DNA from: Eriocheir sinensis
Taxonomy: Eukaryota > Arthropoda > Malacostraca > Decapoda > Varunidae
Length of the DNA stretch: 64,000 bases
NCBI RefSeq assembly: GCF_024679095.1
Contig: NC_066518.1
Span: 11,785,243 to 11,849,242, forward strand
Direction: 5' to 3'
Positions 53,407-64,000 of the stretch are shown here, piece by piece; the first letter of the stretch is position 1; each line of letters starts with the position of its first letter. Position numbers and translations under genes: made by a program. The notes below the pieces were generated by a model. It had not been told where the DNA came from and made no database searches. It saw nothing but the letters and a program-made list of their open reading frames with translations.

Positions 53407-53811
53407 GTGACCACCACCTCTGCCACGCCAACAACGAGTGCTACGGCAGCTGTAGCAACGGTTGCTGCTTCTGCACATGCCCCTAAACGTCCAAGGGGGA
53501 CCAAAAAGGCTGCAATGATGTCGGGAGATGATGCACGCGGGCCAGTTATACGGGGTCCAATGCAGGCGGCCAGTCCTCCTACGCCTGAAAAAAATCAAAC
53601 TGTGACTGCCCCACTGTCACAGAGGGTCCAAAAACAAACAAACAGGCCCATAATAGACTGGGAAAAGGCCCTGAGCGCACAACGGACCGAGTCTGACACC
53701 TCAGCAGTCCAGCCCAGCTCGGAGGGTTGCACGCGCCACCACAATCTCCAACTACCGGCGATTATTCTGAAGCAACCAGGGTGGGCTAAGCAAAAATATT
53801 TCACATGCTGA
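53407..53811 (+). CDS. unrecognised ORF of about 134 codons, probably element-derived
   Basis: The frame reads an Ala/Thr-rich start, then a basic-proline stretch (HAPKRPRGTKKAAMM) and a polar tail. The composition and isolated position fit a gag- or ORF1-like piece of a mobile element, but no zinc knuckle or other motif is visible. Its last third falls in the 158-base tandem duplication, of which the second copy is out of the frame. It may not be a gene at all. Confidence 0.25.
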   Translation: MTTTSATPTTSATAAVATVAASAHAPKRPRGTKKAAMMSGDDARGPVIRGPMQAASPPTPEKNQTVTAPLSQRVQKQTNRPIIDWEKALSAQRTESDTSAVQPSSEGCTRHHNLQLPAIILKQPGWAKQKYFTC

Positions 53812-54009
53812 TGTATTTATACTAACAGCTAAAATTGCAATGGACAGAGTCTGGCACCCTAGCAGTCCAGCCCAGCTCGGATCGAGGGTTGCACGTACCA
53901 ACACAATCTCTAACTACCGGCGATTATTCTGAAGCAACCAGGGGGAGCTAAGCAAAAATATTTCACATGCTGATGTATTTATATGTATACTAACAGCTAA
54001 AATTGCTTC
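53691..54009. repeat. two-copy tandem duplication, ~158-bp unit
   Basis: GTCTGACACCTCAGCAGTCC at 53691 recurs as GTCTGGCACCCTAGCAGTCC at 53849. The copies share CTACCGGCGATTATTCTGAA and AAATATTTCACATGCTGATG and end with ACAGCTAAAATTGC. Confidence 0.93.
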
Positions 54010-54421
54010 CAGGTCATTCTGCAAGAGTTGATTTTAAGACGATTAATGCAGCTGTGGGGGGGGTATCGTCGGCCTTTATGGGTTAAATAAATGCCTAAAA
54101 TAAGAAGCTAAGATAGCTTTTTTTTCCCTTACCATGTCCTATATACCAAAAGAAAGGAAAAATAAAGATATAAGCAAATAATTAAGTTATTACTTATTTG
54201 AAATTATTACTTAAAGAATGCCTAAAATAGGTGTTTCTTGTAAGTATTATTTTTTAAAAATGATGATAATATATTATAAGTGTTAATGATCGGATGATCG
54301 GAATGAAGTGATCGCAACAGCAGAACTTGAAAAATGATTGGATGATCAGAATCGGATCAGTTGCCTAAAGTGATCTGATGATTGGGGATCGGAACAGCAA
54401 AAAAGTGATCGGCGCCCACCA

Positions 54422-54536
<115 letters not shown>

Positions 54537-54547
54537 CCACACAGTAA

Positions 54548-55410
54548 AAGCTCAGTTATCTGCAACTTGACATTACCCACATGGGGACTCTTGTCCGGAC
54601 ACCTAGCACCATATCCTCTTCTTGTGCAGATAATTTGTAGAAATTTTACATTAAGACTGAGATGCACGAAACTATCGCAATATACATGTAACAGACATGG
54701 GGTGATTACTTAGGTTATGCAATTGATTACGATTACTTCATATTTTCACGATTACGATTACAATAAAATTAGGTGTAATCGATTACGATTACATGATGTA
54801 TTAATCGTGATTACAGGAAGGACTGAAAGGTGAACTTGCAAATTTCATACACATGTACCATACTAAATATTTAATTGTTTGAATTACTACAGATAGAGTA
54901 CATACTTGCTGTACGAGAAACTATTAACTAAAACTTTGCTAATGTAATCGCAGAAGTAATCACGATTACGATTACTTAAAATAAATAAGAGGGTAATCGA
55001 TTACAATTACTTGAAAAACTGTAATTGATTACGATTACAGATTACAATTACCCCATGTCTGACATGTAACATGGTTAAGTGGGAAAATGATTTGTAAAAC
55101 AATCACAAAATTAGCATAATGGATGAGTTATGTCGGGAATTCGTGCAGATGGAAAGAATTGCACCAACAAGTCCCCACAACCAACGCCTCAGTGAGAGTT
55201 TAGGGTGAGTTGTGGAGCCGCCGGTGAGTTTGTTTTTAGTGCAGTTTATAACTCTGTTGCTGGTGGAACTGCAGCTGTATTTCGTTTTTGCCTTACTACC
55301 ACAACCTTTTCAAGTGTGCCAGGATGGTCCTCTCTTTAGAGAAGAAAAAGGAAATTTTGGCAGTTGGAGTTAGGCAAATCATGGAAATGCACAGCTTATC
55401 AAGGTTATAG
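54548..55410 (+). mobile_element. pogo/Tigger-like DNA transposon remnant
   Basis: The left end CAGTAAAAGCTCAGTTATCT followed by a GGGGACTCTTGTCCGGACAC block has the look of Tigger/pogo terminal repeats. At 55324-55407 the sequence MVLSLEKKKEILAVGVRQI resembles the start of the helix-turn-helix domain of pogo-like transposases and stops after 28 codons. A hAT MITE is inserted between the two. No right end is identified with confidence; a related-looking CAGTAGAGTCC end is near 57004. Confidence 0.5.
54692..55061. mobile_element. 370-bp hAT MITE with perfect 8-bp target duplication
   Basis: The ends CAGACATGGGGTGATTAC and (complement) CAGACATGGGGTAATTGTAA are inverted. ACATGTAA flanks both sides exactly (54684-54691 and 55062-55069), the 8-bp duplication typical of hAT transposition. 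The interior is rich in GTAATCGATTACGATTAC-type subterminal repeats and has no ORF. Confidence 0.93.
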
Positions 55411-56348
55411 GCATTTAGTGGTCAAGTGGTGATGTCACAGGCTTATGCCTTCTGATTGGCTCGCTGTTTTCTGCTCTAAAACACTTTTCTATTTTACTTC
55501 CCTCCCAGACATTACATAAATGCATATTCTGCAAGTATGAACAGTATATCAAGGGACCTGCAGTATTATCATTTTCCAAGTCAATTCAGCCCATCTAAGC
55601 ATCATGACCTCCCTATCATGTCAAATTTTGTGATAATATTAAACTCAAAATAAAATGCACCCCCTTCTGCCAGACACAGCTTTGCCATACCCAAATAATA
55701 AGAATGGTCCTAAACGTCTGCAAATTTCCTGGTGTTGATATAAATAGTTCATTTTAAAAAACCCTCTTAAATCATTTTAACAGCATTATATGCTTCATAC
55801 AAAAGAAATGGTTGATTACTTTGATAATATTAGTATAAAGAAACTACCCTGTATATGCACTTCAGCGTTGCCCTGTGTGGGAAATATTTACTCTGCTAAA
55901 ATTTTGAAAAATGGCACTGTCTGGTAGGTACATCCCCACTGCAAACAGGCTGATTGACAATTTAATATTCCATGTTTAGTCTGGAGTTGGCTTGTAAAAA
56001 TCATGAAATTTAAGAGATAATAATGCTACTCACATCTACAGTTCTGCCATATTCCTATTATTTCCATTTGTGACATCACACATGGGGGAAGGTTATGGCC
56101 AAGCCCAAATTTGTAGGACTGAATAAGTGTTTTTATGTATCAAATATTGAATGAAAAGATTAGAACACATCTTGAAAACTAGCAGATTAGCAGACATGCA
56201 ACACAGGTTAGGTGTGCAAATTCTCCTGACATGACTTTAAGATAATCTGTACAATCTTTAAGGATCATAAAAATTCCTTTGACATCATCCAAATTTCTCA
56301 TTTATCTACAATATCCTTGGCTGAATTAATGCAGATATCCCAGTTTTA

Positions 56349-56349
<1 letters not shown>
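55411..56349. other. no recognisable gene
   Basis: AT-rich unique DNA without motifs I recognise. Confidence 0.4.

Positions 56350-56355
<6 letters not shown>

Positions 56356-56442
<87 letters not shown>
56356..56442. repeat. (AT)n microsatellite
   Basis: About 43 uninterrupted AT units. Confidence 0.98.
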
Positions 56443-58423
<1,981 letters not shown>

Positions 58424-58434
58424 CATGTGACAAA

Positions 58435-59308
58435 TATACTTCATTTCATTCCATCTGTCCACTCGCGAACGTAGATGTGGCACCTGCACGTTGTTAGTTT
58501 GTGATTGCGTGAAGATCAGCTTTATATTTTCAGTGATATATCTGAATGTTTGTGTATACAAAAGAAAACTCATCTTTTTATATGAATCGCAAACATGGCA
58601 AGCACACAAAAGAACAATTTCTATATCAAATAGTATTGTCTGATCATACTCAAACGCTTCATAGCCTTTCAGATACCCATATTTCACGTCATTCAGGTAC
58701 ATAAAGTGATATCTGACTTTGCAAGTGTCTTTACATAAGGAATTTTGATGTGTTGCATGTAAACAGCATGGGTAGCCTAATATTCTAAATAGCTTAGCAT
58801 TGCATTCAACAGTTATTATTTACTATTTCATGTTATTTTGATTATTAATCATTATTTACATGCAGCATATTATTTAGATATCCTTTATATGCACTTGCAT
58901 AATTATTGTAATTATTTACTATTTCATGTTATTTCGGTTATTAATCATTATTTACATGCAGTAAATTATTTAGATATCCTTTATATGCACTTGCAGAGCC
59001 AGTTGTCTTTTAAAATACCTGAAATAGGCTATCAATCAATGAATTTGAAAAACATATATCGTTCGAGCATGATGTGACTATGTTATTTGATACAAGCTTG
59101 TCTTTTCATGTGCTTGTATGTTAGATTATTGATGCAAATGACTGAGTTGTTTTTTTGTATGTATAAATATTCAAATATATTATTAAAAAATAATCTTGAA
59201 TGTGCATCACAACAGTTCATTTTCACGTGTTCATGAACTAGAAATGCACAGGTGCCACATCCATCAAAATTCCCGCTTTGTTGGTGGACAGATGAAATGA
59301 AATAGACT
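58435..59308. mobile_element. ~875-bp element with diverged inverted ends, unclassified
   Basis: The left end (CTTCATTTCATTCCATCTGT, then GATGTGGCACCTG) is matched in inverted order at the right end (CAGGTGCCACATC, then GGACAGATGAAATGAAAT). The arms are about 60-70 bases with indels. The interior has no credible transposase; a 104-codon minus-strand frame here has no motif. Confidence 0.65.
58815..58998. repeat. two-copy tandem duplication, ~96-bp unit
   Basis: ATTATTTACTATTTCATGTT at 58815 recurs at 58911. Both copies continue through ATTAATCATTATTTACATGC to ATATCCTTTATATGCACTTG, with few differences. Confidence 0.95.
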
Positions 59309-59704
59309 ATAGTAAAGAAACCTTACCTCTTATAAGTTTAGCACAAATTAAATGTAGCTGGAAAAAATTTTGTATTCACCCTTTAAAATGATAATTATTT
59401 CACTAAAAGTTAAAAGGCATGTTATTTGGAGTGCTTTTTTCCGTATTCTTTTCTTGAGGGGTGCTCTCACTAGTTTCAACCATGTGGTGTGTTGGGTTGT
59501 GTTATCTGGGCTACTCAATACTTCTAATTAAGAAAATATTTAATTTTATGATGTAGATAGTATTATATTTAATATGCTTTTATAATAACACTTAAATTTT
59601 GAAGTTAGTGAATCAAAATAAGTAAATAATAGGATTGCAGTTAATCTAATTGCAGAAAATTTACTTTTAAGCTTCATTTGGATAAAACTATTGTCTTATT
59701 GGAT

Positions 59705-60629
<925 letters not shown>

Positions 60630-60636
60630 GCTTCCC

Positions 60637-60642
60637 CATTTT

Positions 60643-60677
<35 letters not shown>

Positions 60678-60755
60678 CATATCCGGACTATCCAGGCTAG
60701 GGTTTGAACTTGTACCCATGGAATTATTTTTTTTATCATTTATTTTTTTATTCAT

Positions 60756-60790
<35 letters not shown>

Positions 60791-60910
60791 TTTTTTTTTT
60801 TTCTGCTTGTAGTGCCAGTAGGCTGTCTCGAGGGCCTCTTCGACAGCCCCAGCCCGTTAGTGTCACAGGCAAATTTTGTTTATAGTGGCATGATAACCAT
60901 TACACCACAA
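60637..60910 (-). mobile_element. probable SINE remnant with A-rich tail (minus strand)
   Basis: On the minus strand a TGGTGTAATGGTTATCATGC block (60884-60903) looks like an RNA polymerase III A box. It is followed by a GC-rich body and then A-rich and AAAT-repeat sequence (the T and ATTT runs seen on the + strand at 60745-60803 and 60641-60677). The arrangement suggests one or two decayed SINE copies. No intact B box at the right distance was found. Confidence 0.4.
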
Positions 60911-61516
60911 AAGAGTGAGGTTTATTCCGAGGAGGGTGTATGCAAATAAAGGGGTGTAGAGCAGCTAGAGACCGCGGGGCAGATGATGCATGTAGCTGCT
61001 TGACTTGCCCTAACATCCTATTTCCCAATTGAACATGTGGCAGGGACTTTGGGAAGCCCACGAGTGACAGTGACTTCACCATTCTTACACTGCAGTCGTC
61101 TGGAAATTACCCCATATGCAGCCTTGAAACATTACTTTCTACTGAATTAATTATGCTTCAGTGACCTCTGCAGGCAATAAAATTACAAAGGAAATTATCT
61201 TTGGGGGAAAAAAATAATGGCCGAATCAAGTTGAGACTGTTGGATAAGAAGAGAAAAAAAAAAAAGTAGCCATGCCCAGATGGAATGTGCAGATCTAGAG
61301 TGTCTGTTAGAGGTGCATCATTAGGTGGCTGCCTTGCGTGATAAAGTGCCATGTAGCCCTGTGGTCCGTTTTATTATTATGTACTAGCCAGTAGTGTTGG
61401 AGGGGGCACAGTCTACTTGCTTTACACGTGGATCAATAATAATAGTAACTGTTGTCAGATGTTCAAAATAATTTTGGTTTGCTAATCCCCTCGAACTGTT
61501 GAAATTAACCTATGTT

Positions 61517-61645
61517 GATTAATTGACTGATGGTTTATTGTTGTAAAGCTACACGACAAAGAAGAGGAGGAACATGCCATCCCGGCCTCAAGGGCCAATA
61601 CAAAGTGTGATCTGCAGCAATACAAGAAACATACGTATACAATAT
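61517..61645 (-). mobile_element. dispersed repeat, family B, copy 2
   Basis: Contains TGGTTTATTGTTGTAAAG, GAGGAACATGCCATCCC and an AGTGTGATC-type block in the same order as 20692-20810. As there, the minus strand ends in AATAAAC and a short tetranucleotide tail. Confidence 0.65.
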
Positions 61646-61892
61646 TTATATCACTATGCAGTGGAAAAATTAAGTTATCCAATTTCACCCAGATTTCGTA
61701 ATGAGCCTTCCAGTAAAGGACGATTATAGCCTACGTTGACCGCAGATTTCGGTTTTATCGTTGGCCTATGAATATTGCGCGAAACTGCACTTACTGAACA
61801 AAACTTGATAAACAATATAATCGCTAGTAAAGTCAATTCATGAACTGCAAAAATGCATTTCATGATAAGATGTCAAAATCTCAATAATTGTA

Positions 61893-61990
61893 GTCACTCA
61901 ATCAGTCAGTCACTTAGTCAGCCAGTCACTTAGTCAGCCAGTCACTCAGTCAGTCAATCAATCAGTCAGTCACTCAGCCAGCCAGTCGGT
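61893..61990. repeat. (AGTC)n-type tetranucleotide repeat
   Basis: Units of AGTC, ACTC and AGCC alternate in an imperfect tandem array of about 95 bases. Confidence 0.92.
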
Positions 61991-62640
61991 CCTAATTGTT
62001 CCACGAGTTCGAACACCAGCCGTTCCGAAGCCCAATCCAAACCAACCGAACCGTGCGTGCGCAGCACTTATACTTCCTTAATTTCTTGGTGAAATATACT
62101 TATTACTCATTTCATATTATTTTGGGCATAGATCTTACTACAAATAGATCATTCTACGGTTGAGAGTTTTCTGCTCACTTCGATGGTTGGGATGTTGGCA
62201 GACACAGACGCCATTATCAGCTTGTGACAGCAACCACCCTCAAGAAACAGCTGTCTGGCAAGAGGTCCCTTTCCCACACTCCAGTTACATCATTATATAG
62301 CAAAAACTCTTGAACATCCTTCGCATTTGGAGATGATCTAGAGGCCGTGGTTCCATGATCTACCTACCCAGGCCCCTGAATTACTGAAGAAGACAGCTAC
62401 AGAAACAGGCGTGTTAGAATCCGTAAGTGGTATCAAATTAGATGGGTTCATATCACTTTTATAGTAGCTATCTCGTACAAGGGTATATATATTGGGTGTT
62501 ATATTTTGGTGTCTCTATCATACTTGGTTCAGCACAGGTATTCACATGGTTGTTTCTTGTAATTATTGGTGTAATGTTAATTCCACATAGGATGAAAGGA
62601 GTTGAAGGTTGTGTGGGGTGGAAAAGTGCAACGTAGCTAG
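61991..62640. other. no recognisable gene
   Basis: Unique sequence without identifiable motifs; the short open frames show no domain. Confidence 0.4.
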
Positions 62641-62644
62641 TATT

Positions 62645-62790
62645 GCATTTTATGGCTATTTTCAAGCTTGTTTTAATCTCTACACTCTTTCCTTTTTCAC
62701 GTTAGGTTTATATATTAGTAGACTGCATCTTTGACAGCAGAAGAGCCGTTTGTTAAGTAAGAAACGAGATATCGATGTGTTAATAAAACC
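62645..62790 (+). repeat. dispersed repeat, family C (third copy)
   Basis: Shares CAAGCTTGTTTTAATCTCTA, CACTCTTTCC, ATTAGTAGA, ACAGCAGAAGAGCCG and GTTAAGTA with 45590-45725, in the same order. Confidence 0.78.
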
Positions 62791-63485
62791 AATCTTTGCC
62801 ATGCAACTTTTAATGGACAAAAAGTGAGATTATTTACTGATCAACTACAACATCTAGTGAAGTAGGAAACAAGATGTGGAAGGGCGCTTGAAGTAGATTT
62901 TTACCAACAAAATCCAACCTTAACCTAAAGTAACTTACCACTGCTGAGGAAAATAACCCATCGCCTCTAAAATAGTAATTCATCAACTATTACTGTTTAC
63001 TGTGAGACAAGAGACAGAAGAGGAGCAGAACTTCATAATTACAGAAAAAAAAAATTACACAAAGTCCTTTTTGCACCTTGGGCACTTCTCACGTCTTGGT
63101 AGGGCAGATTCCATTCTGCTCGATATCTACTTTCAAATTAAAATCAGGTCACTGGGGTGTTTGATAACCATAAATGGTGGTTTTGGGGCAACAATTCAAA
63201 AATGAGTCAGAAGTGAAACGATAAGAAAGTTAACAAACAGTATAGGGAAATAAGAAACATCTTTCTCTCATGCCAGCAGTGCTGAAGTTGCCTTAACAGC
63301 ACAGTTTGTATTTGTAAAATTTTATTAAAATGTTTTCTATAAATTATCTTTATACTGTATGTGTGTAATACATACTTAAAATTTATATTTTATATCAACA
63401 AAGAAGGAAGCGTAGTTTTAGCTGATAAACAGACTCTTTAATATGTAATATCATTTTAGAGATTTTCATTAAGACAACATTTTTT
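62791..63485. other. no recognisable gene
   Basis: AT-rich unique sequence. Confidence 0.4.
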
Positions 63486-63785
63486 TATGCCTCCATAGTG
63501 CAGTGGTTATGCAGCATGCCTAGCTATGAATCTGCAGGCCAGGGTTTGAATCCCGGCCGGGCAGTTGGCGTGTGGCTCACTCAGCTGTTCACCCTTCCTT
63601 TCGGGCTGGTCGATGAATAGGTACCTGGGGAAACTTGGAGAAGGTAAACTATGATAACCTAGATGTCACAATGACCTTGTGTCCCAGAGTAATTGGTTCT
63701 TATCCACCACAGGCTCAAGGGCCAATGTGACAGATGATCAATGAGGCCAAGTGCAGCTATGGCATATGCCCCCAACTTTACCTAA
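63486..63785 (+). mobile_element. tRNA-derived SINE, family S (copy 3, most complete)
   Basis: The head has an A-box-like TAGTGCAGTGGTTATGCAGC (63499) and a B box, GGGTTTGAATCCCGG (63543). The body follows with GGGCTGGTCGATGAATAGGT, GATGTCACAATGACC, CCACCACAGGCTCAAGGGCC and CCCCAACTTTACC. It aligns with the copies at 40955 (head only) and 49113 (body). Spacing between the boxes is about right for a polymerase III promoter. Confidence 0.85.
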
Positions 63786-64000
63786 AAACAGATCTATATC
63801 TAAGAATCACAGTAGCAAATGCAAATAAGAAGTCACATTAAGGTAGTATACCCCACATTCGTTCTCGTTGCAACTTTCCACTTGCCGTGTCAGAGTAGTC
63901 GAGAAAATTGGCTGTCCACATGCCAACACCTCTAAGGCCTGACATGATGGCAAGCATGTACTTGTATATGAGGCTGCTTTCATTGTCATACCACACCTGA

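Overview
The window is nuclear DNA of an animal with intron-containing genes and very dense simple repeats. I infer a decapod crustacean, probably a brachyuran crab. The reasons are the style of the microsatellites, a CR1 retrotransposon family with an octamer (TTCTTATG) tail, and tRNA-derived SINEs, together with an arthropod-type SRCR/LDLa serine protease. This taxonomic placement is inference, not proof.

Two protein-coding genes can be supported, both on the + strand. The first (about 31.7-39.1 kb) is a complete SRCR-LDLa-SRCR-SRCR-trypsin protease of 690 residues. It has a TATA box, a non-coding first exon, 14 coding exons whose splice phases all fit, and a polyadenylation signal. The second (48.8-51.9 kb) is a C2H2 zinc-finger protein with five fingers in three coding exons. 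It may have a GC-rich promoter and leader exon near 43.5-43.9 kb. The two genes are unrelated in function; one product is predicted to be secreted and the other nuclear.

Layout: 1-31 kb is gene-poor. It is dominated by (CT/GA)n, (CA/GT)n and (TAG)n tracts, polypyrimidine DNA, small tandem duplications and non-LTR retrotransposon remains. The largest remnant is a CR1 copy at 6.88-9.25 kb that carries a piece of the ORF1 esterase, the endonuclease and part of the reverse transcriptase, then jumps to its own 3' tail. The protease gene follows, with a MITE in one intron and a reverse-transcriptase remnant in another. From 39.5 to 45.7 kb there is a cluster of foldback elements, a 322-bp palindrome, an ACCGAGTAAACCG minisatellite and large diverged duplications. 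From 45 kb onward the long simple repeats switch almost entirely to (AT)n. This half also holds the zinc-finger gene, a foldback element inside its second intron, hAT-like and pogo-like DNA transposon remnants (one hAT MITE has a perfect 8-bp target duplication), SINEs and otherwise AT-rich unique DNA.

All calls come from reading the sequence, its translations and its splice signals. No database search was possible, so family names for repeats are by recognition of motifs.
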